DNA of 64,000 nt from Corynebacterium propinquum DSM 44285 (lineage in GTDB: Bacteria > Actinomycetota > Actinomycetes > Mycobacteriales > Mycobacteriaceae), in NCBI RefSeq assembly GCF_000375525.1, contig NZ_AQXC01000005.1, forward strand, positions 114,219 to 178,218, read 5' to 3'. Of the stretch, positions 27,858 to 38,000 are shown one piece after another. Each line of letters starts with the position of its first letter. The stretch's first letter is position 1. Under the pieces are notes generated by a model. That model was given only the letters and a program-made list of their open reading frames with translations. It ran no database searches and was not told the DNA's origin. The position numbers were made by a program, and so were the translations under genes.

Positions 27858-28331
27858 ATGATCGTCGTTCCCATTTTGCTGTTCGCCCTGGCCGCCGTCG
27901 TCATCGTTGTGGGAGGGCTGGCCACGTTAAAGAAGTTACCTGGCAACAGCGTTTTTGGTTTACGGGTACATGAAGCACGGAAATCACCAGAAGCATGGAT
28001 CACCGCGCACGCGGTCGCTGGCCCAGTCTGGCTGGTTGCCGGGGCGAGCCTCACCTTCGGTGCATTGGTCTCGCTGCAGGCCAGCGGTTTCATGTGGGTG
28101 ATTCCTGCCGTGACGACGGTCGTCGGCATCATCGCACTATCCTACGGAGCTAACCTCGGTGCGCGTACCGCAGTGCTCTATGACCAAAACGTCAGCGCGA
28201 AGAAAAATGCCGATACCACCGGTGGGTGTTGTTCTTCCGGTGGCGGGGCCGAAACCCACGACATCGCCGAGGCGCCGAGCGTCGATGTGAATGCGCTCCG
28301 CCAAGCCGCTCGACAGGCCGATAACCAATAA
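27858..28331 (+). CDS. SdpI-family membrane protein
   Basis: This 157-residue protein has three hydrophobic helices and the family block FGLRVHEARKSPEAWITAHAVAGPVW, recognisable in its split parts. SdpI proteins in Bacillus give immunity to a killing toxin, but most homologues are uncharacterised. A CCSSGGG cluster lies in the cytoplasmic-looking tail. TAGACT ends 6 nt before ATG 27858, so the mRNA may be leaderless, although GGGGG could act as a weak ribosome-binding site. Confidence 0.75.
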   Translation: MIVVPILLFALAAVVIVVGGLATLKKLPGNSVFGLRVHEARKSPEAWITAHAVAGPVWLVAGASLTFGALVSLQASGFMWVIPAVTTVVGIIALSYGANLGARTAVLYDQNVSAKKNADTTGGCCSSGGGAETHDIAEAPSVDVNALRQAARQADNQ

Positions 28332-28460
28332 TCACCCACAATCACAGTGACGAAACCACGAATGCAATAACCTTCAGCATTAACGACACTGTGACGATTA
28401 AACGCTGCACCTAATTCCCACCCAATACGCCGCTGACACGCACTGCAAGGAGCGAGCACC

Positions 28461-28832
28461 ATGGCACAGAATTGTTCCCGCCGCCTATTCCTTCTCGGAA
28501 CCGCCACCACCGTCGCAGGTGCATTCCTGGCCGCATGCGGTGAAGAACCCCCGCTGGAAGTCGCCAAGGCAGAAGTACCAGTGGGATCGGCCATTATTGC
28601 CGACGGCTACATCATCGCGCAGCCGGAAGAGGGGAAGTATGTCGCATACTCCCAACAATGCCCACACCAGCGGAATCTAATCACCAAAGTCGAAGGCGAT
28701 GAAGTACGCTGCACGGCGCATAACTCGGTATTCAAGATCGCCGACGGCTCCGTGGTCTCAGGCCCGGCCCGTGACCCTTTGGAACCAGCGTCCATCGATG
28801 ACGCGGGCAACGCGCTCAACGTCCACAGTTAA
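28461..28832 (+). CDS. Rieske [2Fe-2S] lipoprotein
   Basis: This 123-residue secreted protein begins with a twin-arginine-like SRRLFLLG segment and a lipobox LAAC at about residues 26-29, so it is probably exported folded by Tat and lipid-anchored. The Rieske cluster ligands are CPH and CTAH, separated by 15 residues (QQCPHQRN...EVRCTAHN). AAGGAG lies 8 nt before ATG 28461. The redox partner is unknown. It stands between SdpI and an unknown gene and is not part of the bc1 complex genes. Confidence 0.87.
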   Translation: MAQNCSRRLFLLGTATTVAGAFLAACGEEPPLEVAKAEVPVGSAIIADGYIIAQPEEGKYVAYSQQCPHQRNLITKVEGDEVRCTAHNSVFKIADGSVVSGPARDPLEPASIDDAGNALNVHS

Positions 28833-28851
28833 ATACACAAAAATAGGGGAG

Positions 28852-28867
28852 TGTTTCACGTGAAACA
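28852..28867. other. parS site, perfect, overlapping a gene start
   Basis: TGTTTCACGTGAAACA is an exact parS 16-mer. The GTG in its centre is the likely start codon of the following gene. Confidence 0.95.
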
Positions 28868-29195
28868 TCTATATACGCGACTGACGATGACCATCCCTGG
28901 TGCGGGAAAAGCGATTCACCTCGCGGATTTGGAAGAAAACGGATCCGGTTGCCTAGTGCACCGCATGATCGCGCTGACACCAGATGAAGTCATCGCTGGG
29001 GCAGCGCGCGTCGACAAGCCGGGAACCAGCGCAGAAGAGATGCACCGCGCAGGACAGATCGACGTACCCAAAACCACCGTCCCGCATCCAGATACCTACG
29101 GCGATTATCCGGACATCACCACCCAGCATCTCTCTCACGACGCCTTTGCGGCTTGGTGGGTCGAAGTACAGCAGCGGTTCCCAGAACTGGCCTAA
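28860..29195 (+). CDS. Hypothetical protein, 111 residues
   Basis: I do not recognise this family. The product is a small soluble acidic protein with the segments IHLADLEENGSG, LTPDEVIAGAARVD and HPDTYGDYPDI, and a C-terminal amphipathic WWVEVQQRFPELA. AGGGGA at 28845-28850 is 9 nt from GTG 28860, which lies inside the parS site. GTG 28851 and ATG 28887 are alternatives. The AzlCD-cca genes converge from the right. Confidence 0.6.
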   Translation: MKHLYTRLTMTIPGAGKAIHLADLEENGSGCLVHRMIALTPDEVIAGAARVDKPGTSAEEMHRAGQIDVPKTTVPHPDTYGDYPDITTQHLSHDAFAAWWVEVQQRFPELA

Positions 29196-29215
29196 CAAAT
29201 TCACGAGCGGGAAAA

Positions 29216-29563
29216 TTAAAACACTACGTTGATACAGCCAACGTAGGCGGCAGTTCCACCGATAATCGACAGTGCCGGTGAGCGGTGCCAAATATGCAGA
29301 CCGACGGTCGCGGCAATTCCGACGGCAGTAGAGGCCACCACCGCAGTACTGAATGGGCGCTGGAAAATCGTATAAATCACCAGCGCGACCATCACACCCA
29401 CCGGCATCAACGTAGCCAACGTAGCCACCAGCGGGCTGCCACGCATCACCTTGATAAACGAAAACGGCAATTGGCGCAGCACCACGGTCACGATACCCAC
29501 GGGAATCAGCACAGCAAGCACCTGAGAAAGGCTGATGCCCTCCGGCAATCCGTAATTATCCAT
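29216..29563 (-). CDS. azlD: Branched-chain amino acid exporter small subunit, AzlD/BrnE-like
   Basis: This 115-residue protein has four hydrophobic helices and the AzlD block LRQLPFSFIK. With AzlC it forms a two-component exporter; the Corynebacterium glutamicum pair BrnFE exports Ile, Leu, Val and Met. ATG 29563 overlaps the azlC stop (TGATG), so a longer upstream start is not needed. No lrp-type regulator gene is adjacent. Confidence 0.85.
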   Translation of the reverse strand: MDNYGLPEGISLSQVLAVLIPVGIVTVVLRQLPFSFIKVMRGSPLVATLATLMPVGVMVALVIYTIFQRPFSTAVVASTAVGIAATVGLHIWHRSPALSIIGGTAAYVGCINVVF

Positions 29564-30309
29564 CAGCGACGCACCCGCAATTCCACCCAAGAATCAAACG
29601 CTGGCGAAAAATGCCGCAGCAACACGAAACAAAAATAAGCGCACAGGGACACCACCAGCATCTGCGCGTTAACCAAGACCCCGGCAACCACCGCACACAG
29701 CCCGGCAGCAAACACCAACGAGAAATCCGGATGCTGGGCAAAAGCCTCCCAACCGAGCACAATAAACAACGACGTCAGGGCGAACTCCATACCCGCAATA
29801 TTTTCCGGCACCATGGCGCTGGTCAGCGCAGCCAGCGTGCCAGAACCCACCCACGAGGCTTGCAAGGCAATTTGTGTGGTCAGCACCTGCGTGCCGTCGG
29901 CACGTGAATCGTGTGGCCGCGCTGCTGAAATCGCATAAGCCTCATCCGTGAGCGCATACGTGGAATATATTTTTCCTGGAACCGACGCAATTTTCTCGCG
30001 CGGAAAACTCAAGCCATAGAAAATATGGCGGAAATTCACCATAAAACCGGTGAGTGCAGCAGAAAACGGTCCGACGCCCGCCCCGATCAGCCCAGGGGCG
30101 AGAAACTCCATGGACCCGGCATAAATGACGACCGAGAAAATCGGGGCCCACCACCAGGCGAACCCCAACTGCGTGATAAACACGCCGAAAGCCAAACCGA
30201 GCGGCACCAAACCAAGAAAAACCGGGGCGGCCTCCTGCAACCCAGCCCGCACGGATTCCCGCCGAGTGTGTGACGCAGGATTCCCCTTGCTGCTAGGTGA
30301 GTGAGGCAT
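29563..30309 (-). CDS. azlC: Branched-chain amino acid exporter large subunit, AzlC/BrnF-like
   Basis: This 248-residue protein has about seven helices and the family segments GLAFGVFITQLGF, YAGSMEFLA and FMVNFRHIFYGLS. It pairs with the small subunit encoded immediately downstream. ATG 30309 directly abuts the cca stop codon, so it is probably co-transcribed with the CCA-adding enzyme. The first 20 residues are hydrophilic. Confidence 0.87.
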   Translation of the reverse strand: MPHSPSSKGNPASHTRRESVRAGLQEAAPVFLGLVPLGLAFGVFITQLGFAWWWAPIFSVVIYAGSMEFLAPGLIGAGVGPFSAALTGFMVNFRHIFYGLSFPREKIASVPGKIYSTYALTDEAYAISAARPHDSRADGTQVLTTQIALQASWVGSGTLAALTSAMVPENIAGMEFALTSLFIVLGWEAFAQHPDFSLVFAAGLCAVVAGVLVNAQMLVVSLCAYFCFVLLRHFSPAFDSWVELRVRR

Positions 30310-31770
30310 TTAGGCAACGCCCCACTTTTCCCGCAGCTTCGCGATGGCTTCTTCTTTGCCCAACGGGCCGTGCTCCAAGCGCAATTCCTTCAGGTACGCC
30401 CACGCCTTACCGACCTCTGGGCCTGGTTCCAGCCCCAAGATTTCCATGATTTCGTTGCCGTCTAGATCCGGGCGCACGCGAGCTAGGTCTTCTTTTTCCT
30501 GAATCTCGTCGATACGCTCCAGCAAATTGTCATAGGCGCGGCCCAACCGACGAGCCTTCTTCTGGTTCCGCGTGGTGCAATCCGCCCGCACCAACTTATG
30601 CAAGCGGGGCAGTAGTGCACCAGCATCAGTCACGTAACGACGCACCGCGGAATCAGTCCACTCACCCTCGCTGAAGCCGTGGAAACGCATATGCAAAAAC
30701 ACCAAATTCGCGATGTCTTCAATCACGGCCTTCGGATACTTCAGCTTCCGCAACCGCTTCCGCGTCATTTTCGCGCCGACCACCTCGTGGTGATGGAAAC
30801 TCACCCCACCGCCCGGCTTTTTCGCGCGCGTGGCTGGCTTGCCGATGTCATGGAGCAACGCCGCCCAACGCAGCACCAGATCCGGCGAATGCTCGTCATC
30901 CTCGAGATCAATTGCCTGCTGCAACACGGTCAACGAGTGCTTGTACACATCTTTGTGTTGCAGGTGCTCGTCTGGTTCCATCGCCAGCGCGGGGATCTCC
31001 GGCAGAATGTGCTCGGCCAATCCTGTCTCCACCAGCACTTCGATGCCAGCCACCGGGTTGGCCCCCGCCATCAGCTTGTCTAGTTCCACCTGCACGCGCT
31101 CGGCAGTAATACGCTTAATCTCACCGGCCATGTCCCGCATCGCCGCGCGCACCCGGTCGGCAATGCGCAGTTCCAACTGGGACACAAACCGCGCAGCACG
31201 CAACATGCGCAGCGGATCATCGCGGAAAGAAATCTCCGGGGAATCCGGCGTGTCCAACACCCCAGCGACCATGTCGGCGAAACCACCCACCGGGTCATGG
31301 AACCGGCCAGTGATCACGTTCGGGTCGTCGTCGGCAAGAGTTAATTCCACGGCCATGGCATTGACCTTGAAATCGCGGCGGATCAGATCACCATCGAGGG
31401 TGTCACCAAACTCCACGACGGGATTACGGGAATCACCATCGTAGGCATCGGAACGAAACGTCGTCAGCTCAATCTGTTCGCCCTTTTTCACAGCAGAAAC
31501 CGTGCCAAACGCGATGCCGGTGTCCCAGACGGTCTCAGCCCACTCATCCAAGATTGGCTTCACAACCTCCGGGCGGGCATCGGTAGTGAAATCGAGATCA
31601 TGGCCCAGACGTGACAGCATGGCATCGCGGACCGAACCGCCAACCAAAAACAGCTGATAACCGGCAGCATCAAAACGCTGCACCAATCCTGCTAAGAGCG
31701 GGGAAAGCTCGCGGACGGCTTCGGTGGCACGTGCTAACAAAGCAATCTGCTGGGTGTCTGAAGAATTCAC
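30310..31770 (-). CDS. cca: CCA tRNA nucleotidyltransferase
   Basis: This enzyme of about 486 residues adds or repairs the 3-prime CCA of tRNAs without a template. The nucleotidyltransferase motif is [11 protein letters not shown] followed by [10 protein letters not shown]. An HD domain ([10 protein letters not shown]) follows near residues 305-340. I choose GTG 31770 as start. TAGACT (31783-31778) ends 7 nt upstream of it on the minus strand, and the longer frame from 31824 would begin upstream of that promoter. It is divergent from the NUDIX gene. Confidence 0.93.
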   Translation of the reverse strand: MNSSDTQQIALLARATEAVRELSPLLAGLVQRFDAAGYQLFLVGGSVRDAMLSRLGHDLDFTTDARPEVVKPILDEWAETVWDTGIAFGTVSAVKKGEQIELTTFRSDAYDGDSRNPVVEFGDTLDGDLIRRDFKVNAMAVELTLADDDPNVITGRFHDPVGGFADMVAGVLDTPDSPEISFRDDPLRMLRAARFVSQLELRIADRVRAAMRDMAGEIKRITAERVQVELDKLMAGANPVAGIEVLVETGLAEHILPEIPALAMEPDEHLQHKDVYKHSLTVLQQAIDLEDDEHSPDLVLRWAALLHDIGKPATRAKKPGGGVSFHHHEVVGAKMTRKRLRKLKYPKAVIEDIANLVFLHMRFHGFSEGEWTDSAVRRYVTDAGALLPRLHKLVRADCTTRNQKKARRLGRAYDNLLERIDEIQEKEDLARVRPDLDGNEIMEILGLEPGPEVGKAWAYLKELRLEHGPLGKEEAIAKLREKWGVA

Positions 31771-31798
31771 CCCCGTTAGTCTACTACGATCATCTGTA
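31771..31798. promoter_or_regulatory. Divergent leaderless promoters, cca / NUDIX
   Basis: Only 28 bp separate the two start codons. On the minus strand TAGACT (31783-31778) lies 7 nt before GTG 31770. On the plus strand TACGAT (31785-31790) lies 8 nt before ATG 31799. The two -10-like elements are back to back, so both mRNAs should begin at or next to their start codons, and each -35 would lie in the other coding sequence. Confidence 0.55.
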
Positions 31799-32635
31799 AT
31801 GACTAACGAGGAAAAAAGCCACAAAAGTCGACGCCGACGCCGGCGTCGCCCGGCCGCACAGAAGGGAGGTCACAATCCCGCCGGCGGCAATACTGATGCT
31901 GCACAAAACACGGACGAGAACTCCGGGAAAAAACGCGCACAACCTGCGCAGAAACACCACGCACGCAAACAGGGCAAGCAACACTCGTCCAAGCAGCAAA
32001 GTTCCAAGCAGCAGTCGTCGAAGCAACACTCGTCGAAGCAGCGAACATCCAAGCAAGCGTCACAACAACACCCCAAACACGCCAACAAGAACGCCCATCC
32101 GCGCAGGGGCCACAGTTCCCAGCGTTCTGTCATGGAAACCCGCACGGAAACGTCCGCGGGTGGTTTGGTGCTATCCGGGCTTGCAGAGGCGGTCGCGGAG
32201 AACGGCACGGTTGATCTCTCCAGCATTTATGTGGCCTTGATTGGCCGTCTGGACCGGCGGGGCCGTCTGTTGTGGTCCATGCCGAAGGGCCACGTCGAAC
32301 CGGATGAGGAGCATACGCTGACCGCCGAGCGGGAAGTGTGGGAGGAAACAGGAATCCACGGCGAGGTATTCGAGAACTTAGGTGTGATTGATTACTGGTT
32401 CGTCTCCGACGGCGTGCGCATCCACAAAACGGTGCACCATCACCTGTTGCGCTTCGTCGACGGTTGGCTGAACGACGAAGACCCGGAGGTCACGGAGGTG
32501 GCGTGGATTCCGGCTTCCGAGCTGATGGAGCGTCTCGCGTATGCCGACGAGCGGAAATTAGCCCGCAGGGCACACGATTTGCTGCCGGAGTTGGCGCGAG
32601 CAGAAAAAGAGGCGGGAAGGATCACCCCGCGATGA
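31799..32635 (+). CDS. NUDIX hydrolase with basic repeat-rich N-terminus
   Basis: This 278-residue protein ends in a NUDIX fold whose box (GHVEPDEE...REVWEETGI, about residues 163-185) is complete, so hydrolysis of a nucleoside diphosphate derivative is expected. The first 110 residues are a low-complexity Arg/Lys/Gln/Ser/His tail containing RRRRRRR and repeated KQ(H/Q)SS units, suited to binding nucleic acid. The gene precedes DUF6049 and murJ, the usual actinobacterial order. Its stop overlaps the DUF6049 start. Confidence 0.85.
   Translation: MTNEEKSHKSRRRRRRRPAAQKGGHNPAGGNTDAAQNTDENSGKKRAQPAQKHHARKQGKQHSSKQQSSKQQSSKQHSSKQRTSKQASQQHPKHANKNAHPRRGHSSQRSVMETRTETSAGGLVLSGLAEAVAENGTVDLSSIYVALIGRLDRRGRLLWSMPKGHVEPDEEHTLTAEREVWEETGIHGEVFENLGVIDYWFVSDGVRIHKTVHHHLLRFVDGWLNDEDPEVTEVAWIPASELMERLAYADERKLARRAHDLLPELARAEKEAGRITPR
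31976..32050. repeat. 15-bp tandem repeat, five units
   Basis: Five consecutive 15-bp units of the form AAGCARCANTCSTCS encode [15 protein letters not shown] in the N-terminal tail of the NUDIX protein. Units differ by third-position changes and a few substitutions. Confidence 0.85.
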
Positions 32636-35028
32636 GCCGGCCTGCTGCTTTCTCGGCGTTGTTGCTGGTAGCTGCTCTGCCTGGTGTCATTGCTGCCCCG
32701 GCCGCGATCGCCGCACCCGAGCCAGTGCCGGTCTCACCGGAGAAATCCGAGTTGTGGGGCTTGCCGCATGACCCGCTTGCCGACGACGACGTCAGTTTGT
32801 CTTTGTCCTCCCTGGAAGAAATCGCCTCTGGTGCTTCCGCTACCACGCCGGTGGGTGTGGGCGAGCAGCTGCAGGCTCAATTCCGGATTGATAATCGCTC
32901 GGCATCGGAGCTCAGCGACGTCCAGGTGACAGTGCGCCGGGCTGATGCTGTGAATTCTGCAGACGAGGCGCAGGCTGCCCTGGCGCACAGTGATTTCCCG
33001 TATTGGGGCAATGCTGTGAATCTGGCTTCGGTGGCGCCGAATAGTTCCACTAGCGCGTCGATGGATATTTCTACGGCGTTGGCGGATTCGCCGTCGTTAA
33101 GCATCACGCAACCGGGCGCGTATCCGGTATTGTTCACGCTCACCGGCTTTCAGGATGGGGACCCGGTGCATTTAGCCAGCGAGAGACTGGTGTTGCGTGT
33201 GGAAGGGCCGGCTGACGAGGGGTTCGCAGCGAACGATTTCACGGCGGACGATTTCACGGCAGACGACTTCACGGTGGAAGACACCGTGGCTAACAACAGC
33301 GCTGAAAATACCGCAGAAAACTCCGAGCGCGGGTTTTCTGTCATCGTCCCGGTCTCCGCCCAGATCGACCCGGTGCCGGGCGCCACGGGTGATGATCCGC
33401 TGATCGTGCGCTCGGAGGATTTCACCACACAGATTTCCGCCGGTGGGCGTTTATATGAACTCGTCGAGGCATACCGCAACCATGATCTCGATGGCGCAGC
33501 GTGCATGGCACTCGACCCTGCGGTGGTGAACATGGCCGCACGGATGACCGAGGGTTATTACGTCAATGAACAGCGCCCGGAGATTAATAATGAGCCGGTG
33601 CGCCTGCGGGATTCGTGGGGTGCGGACCGTGAGCCGGATCTTGGCGACGAGGGCAGGGGAGCAGACGCCGCCCGCGAGTGGCTGGATATGATCCGCGACG
33701 TCGATTGCGTCCTGGCTATGCCGTGGGCGAACACGGACCTCAACGCGGTGCAGGGAACCCACGACGGGTGGATGTTGCATGAAGCCACCGACCGCGGGCC
33801 CGAATTACTGCAGCGAGTGCTGGGACTGGAGTCTCGGCCTGTGCTGCTACCGGGAAATGGCTATGTTTCACGGGAAACATCCTATGCCCTAGGAAACCTT
33901 CCCGAGGGTGCGCATGCTTTGCTTGCCGACGACGCCGTGCCGAGCGCCGCCGCTGCCATCGCCGACACGGAAACCAACCTCCGCGCCTCCACCTACGACG
34001 GCGCGCTCGCCGCAATACTCAGCGACACCGGCGCCAGCCCAGTCACCGCGCCCTACACGCCGGTGGAATACCGCACCGGCACAGCTCAAGCTTCCGAGCA
34101 TGCCCGGGACATCACGGCAGCCAGCATGCTGCGCACTGCCGCACAACCTGCCCCTGATGCAGCCACCACCATCGCGCTGCTGCCCGCACTGGTAGAAGCG
34201 CCCGTGGCCGAAACTCTATTGTCCGCGGCAGCCGACGTACTCGCCGAACCCGGCGTAATCCCACGACCCTTAGATGCCGCCGTCGGTGACAACTACGTCG
34301 AGCAGGCGCGCGCGCACGAAGCAGCTGCAACAGTCGCGGAAACCTCCGGCACAGCGTCGGGAAGCCCGTACCCGGACCCCAGCGTGTTTACCGACCTCGA
34401 GATCACCCAGGTACGCCAGCAGGTGCGCTATATCAACGAGTTGATGTCGATCATGAGAAACGACTCCGACATCGCATTGACGCGCTACGAATACACCCTG
34501 GCACTGCGCCGGGATATGCTGGTAGCTCTCTCACACCACCAGCGCAATACCCTAGACGGCTACGATGCCGCCGTCGCAGCCACCGCCACGCGCATCAACG
34601 CCAACCGCGCGGTATTAAAAGAACTCCGCGAGTCCGTGTCGCTAGCACCACCGGGCAACGTGTACACCCGCGTCTCGGATTCTTCACCGCTGCTCGTCGT
34701 CGCCAAGAATCAGCTCCCGTTGCCAGTAACTACACAGATGGCATTCGATTCTCCAGAAGGAACACGCCTCAACACGCCGGAGCAGGTTAGCATTCCCGCT
34801 CGCGGCTCGATTACCGTATCAATGACGGCTGATATTCCCGCAGATCACGGAAGAACTGATATCCGGCTATGGCTTGCCACGCCAACCGGCTCCGGAATTT
34901 CACAACCAGTAGAAATCACGGTGAATACCAGGAGCGATTCGGTGATCTTATACAGCGTCGCAGCGGGGCTAACCCTAGTGTTGGCCACCGCAGTGGCGTT
35001 GCGGGTACGGCGTCGCAGAAGGAATTAG
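32632..35028 (+). CDS. DUF6049 envelope protein
   Basis: This 798-residue secreted protein is anchored by one C-terminal helix ([20 protein letters not shown]) with a short RVRRRRR cytoplasmic tail. A signal peptide covers residues 1-28. I place the start at ATG 32632, which overlaps the NUDIX stop. The frame extends 168 bp further upstream into that gene but lacks a signal there. The family is conserved between a NUDIX gene and murJ in Actinobacteria, and its homologues are thought to serve cell-wall assembly, but the function is not established. Three 15-bp repeats (33233-33277) encode (N/D)DFTAD-type units. Confidence 0.82.
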   Translation: MSRPAAFSALLLVAALPGVIAAPAAIAAPEPVPVSPEKSELWGLPHDPLADDDVSLSLSSLEEIASGASATTPVGVGEQLQAQFRIDNRSASELSDVQVTVRRADAVNSADEAQAALAHSDFPYWGNAVNLASVAPNSSTSASMDISTALADSPSLSITQPGAYPVLFTLTGFQDGDPVHLASERLVLRVEGPADEGFAANDFTADDFTADDFTVEDTVANNSAENTAENSERGFSVIVPVSAQIDPVPGATGDDPLIVRSEDFTTQISAGGRLYELVEAYRNHDLDGAACMALDPAVVNMAARMTEGYYVNEQRPEINNEPVRLRDSWGADREPDLGDEGRGADAAREWLDMIRDVDCVLAMPWANTDLNAVQGTHDGWMLHEATDRGPELLQRVLGLESRPVLLPGNGYVSRETSYALGNLPEGAHALLADDAVPSAAAAIADTETNLRASTYDGALAAILSDTGASPVTAPYTPVEYRTGTAQASEHARDITAASMLRTAAQPAPDAATTIALLPALVEAPVAETLLSAAADVLAEPGVIPRPLDAAVGDNYVEQARAHEAAATVAETSGTASGSPYPDPSVFTDLEITQVRQQVRYINELMSIMRNDSDIALTRYEYTLALRRDMLVALSHHQRNTLDGYDAAVAATATRINANRAVLKELRESVSLAPPGNVYTRVSDSSPLLVVAKNQLPLPVTTQMAFDSPEGTRLNTPEQVSIPARGSITVSMTADIPADHGRTDIRLWLATPTGSGISQPVEITVNTRSDSVILYSVAAGLTLVLATAVALRVRRRRRN
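33233..33277. repeat. 15-bp tandem repeat, three units
   Basis: ACGATTTCACGGCGG, ACGATTTCACGGCAG and ACGACTTCACGGTGG lie head to tail and encode acidic DDFTA units in the DUF6049 protein. Confidence 0.85.
33864..33879. other. parS-like site, one mismatch
   Basis: TGTTTCACGGGAAACA differs from parS only at position 10 (G for T). It is read as VSRET, the same peptide as the perfect site in trpCF, which suggests a mutated or weak ParB site rather than chance. Confidence 0.6.
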
Positions 35029-35043
35029 CATAAACAGATTGGT

Positions 35044-38000
35044 GTGTCGTTGACAGAAACTGAAACTGGTTCGGTTCGATCTACTCGCGGGCGCATCGTC
35101 GAACCAACCCCGCCGGCACCAGTTCCGAAAAAACGCCCGCAACCCGTCGCGGTAGCAGAAACAGAAGATAAATCCGATCTGCGTGGCGGCCGCACCGACG
35201 AGAAGGCCAGCGATGCCGATGTCGTGCGCGCAACAAGCTCAATGGCGATCGCCACGCTGATTTCCCGCATCACGGGCTTTCTGCGCAACGTCTTAATCAC
35301 CGCCACCCTGGGTGCCGCGGTGGCTTCGGCGTTCAATACGGCGAACACGCTGCCCAACCTGATTACCGAGATCGTCCTCGGTGCGGTGCTGACTTCGCTG
35401 GTGGTGCCGGTGCTGGTGCGCGCGGAGAAGGAAGATCCCGATAGGGGAGAGGCCTTCGTCCGGCGATTATTCACCCTGGCAATCACCGTCCTCGGCGCGA
35501 TCACGCTGTTATCACTGCTGACAGCCCCGTGGATTACCAGGCTGATGCTGCCCGAATCTGGGCAGGTCAATGAGGTCCAGGCGACGTCGTTCGCATTCTT
35601 GCTGCTCCCGCAGATCGTGTTTTATGGGCTCTTTGCCCTGTTCCAAGCGGTGTTGAACACCAAGGGCATTTTCGCGCCCGGGGCGTGGGCGCCGGTGGCG
35701 AACAACATCATCTCCATCGGCGTGCTGTTGTTGTACTGGACGGTTCCGGGCTCACTGAACCCGGCTGCACCGTCACCAATCACCGATATCCACGTCGTGT
35801 TGTTGGGCCTGGGTACCACCGCCGGTGTCGTCATCCAGTGCCTGATCTTGGTGCCGTATTTGCGGCGGGCGAAGGTAAACCTGAAGCCGCTGTGGGGCGT
35901 AGATGCACGCTTGAAGCAATTCGGTGGCATGGCCGCCGCGATTATCGTTTATGTGGCAATTTCCCAGTTGGGCTATGTCATTACTACCCGCATCGGTGCG
36001 CTTGCCGACGCCCAAGCACCGATCATTTACCAGCAGGCGTGGCTGTTGATTCAGGTGCCGTATGGCGTCATCGGTGTCACCCTGCTGACGGCAATTATGC
36101 CGCGCTTGTCGCGCAACGCTGCTGACGGCGACGATAAAGGCGTAGTGCGTGACCTGACGGTGGCTACCAAGCTGACGTTTATCGCGCTGATTCCCATCGT
36201 CGTATTCTTTACTGCCTTTGGTACCCCGATCGCGCAAGGTTTGTTCCAATACGGCCTGTTCGGGGAAGAAAGCGCGGTGTTGCTGGGGTGGACGCTGAGT
36301 TTTTCTGCTTTCACGCTGATCCCCTACGCATTGGTACTGCTGCACCTACGCGTGTTTTATGCGCGAGAAGAAGCCTGGACGCCGACGTTTATCATCGCCG
36401 GTATTACGGCGACGAAAATTGCCCTGTCCTTGTTGGCTCCCGTTATTGCCGCCCGCCCAGAAACCGTGGTCATCCTCTTGGGTGCAGCCAATGGTTTCGG
36501 CTTCATCACCGGTGCCATCATCGGTGTCTTCCTGTTGCGCCGGAAGCTCGGTTCCCTGCGTGCTCGCGAGGTGCTTGGTGCCTCCGGCTGGTCGCTGGGT
36601 GCTGGTGTGGCGGGCCTAGCGGGTGCCTACGCGGTGTTGTTCCTGCTGCGTTTCCTGCCGGATTCTTGGGGTCTGGCGATTGTCGATCTGGCTCCGGATG
36701 TGCTGCAGTCGGCACTACGGTCTGCGGCCACACTGATCTCGACCATGATCGCCGGAGTGGTGTTTTTAACCATCACCGGTATCGTGCTGTCCTTTTCCGG
36801 AATCCCGGAAATCCAGTCGTTGGGCCGGGTGGTTCGTCGTTTGCCGGGCCTGTCGAAGTTCATCAAGGTCAGCGATTCCGACGACGATGTCACGGGCGGC
36901 GAGATCGACCTGCAAGACATTTCCTCCCGCTTTTTGGCACAGGACACTTTCAACTCCAGCCCTGTGCCACCACCGATGTCGGCCGGTGTCGTCCGGGGCG
37001 CTCGCCTCACCCCGGGTGCACCGGTTTCCGATGGGCGTTTCCGATTGCTGCGCGATCACGGCAGCGTCGCCGGCGCACAGTTCTGGCAGGCAAAAGAAAA
37101 TGCCACCGGAAAAGAAGTCGCGCTGACGTTTGTTACCACCACCGGTAACGCACCGATGGCGGCGATGTCCCCGGCGGAATCCGCTCGCGCAGCAGCAGAA
37201 GTCTCGCGTCGCACGCGTCGTCTAGCGCAGTTGAACCTGCCGGGCATCGCACCGAATATCCGGGTGTTGTCCTACCGCTCCGGTTGTTTGGTGGTAGCGG
37301 ACTGGATCCCGGGTAGTGATCTGAAGACGGTAGCCGAATCCGATGGATTGGACCCGGCTGCCGTTGCCGAAGCGTTGGCCCCGTTTGCCGATACCATCGC
37401 CACTGCACACGAAAATGGCCAGACCGTCGGTTTGGACAACCGCAACCGGGTGCGCATTTCCACCCAGGGCACCGCGATGTTGGCGTTCCCAGCGGTTCTC
37501 GACGACAACACGATCGAGCGGGATCGTTCCTCGCTGAATTCTGCGATTTCCCAATTGGTGGAATCGACCTCGCCGACACCGGAAGAATTGTCGACGATTA
37601 CCGAGCCGCGCAAAACCGCACACCCGGAACAGCAGGATTCCCAAACTGAACGCGATACGCAAGCTGAGCAGGATTCCCAAGCTGAACGGGGTGCCCGGGC
37701 AGAGCAATCCGGACAATCTGCACAATCGAATCAATCTGCAGAGTCGAATCAGCCGGCGCAGGTTCACACGCCGAGTGTCACCAGTGGCACCGCAGCCGCG
37801 CAAGCAGCAGCCCAGGCCGCAGAGCCACTGGACCCAACCCCTCGCGAAATCGCTGATCGATTGCAGCGATTCATCCGCAATGAGGAGGAAGAAGATCCAG
37901 GTGCCGTCGAGGCTTTGCCGGTCAAAGACGAAGCCACCCCCGATGTGGAAGAGCGCGCTGGTTTCGGTGCCCGTGGCTATTCCAGTGGTGGTGCAATCGT

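Noticed and set aside
31976..32050. CRISPR-like regular repeat
   Set aside because: The 15-bp units are contiguous and in frame with no spacers. They encode a protein repeat. No CRISPR array was seen anywhere in the window.
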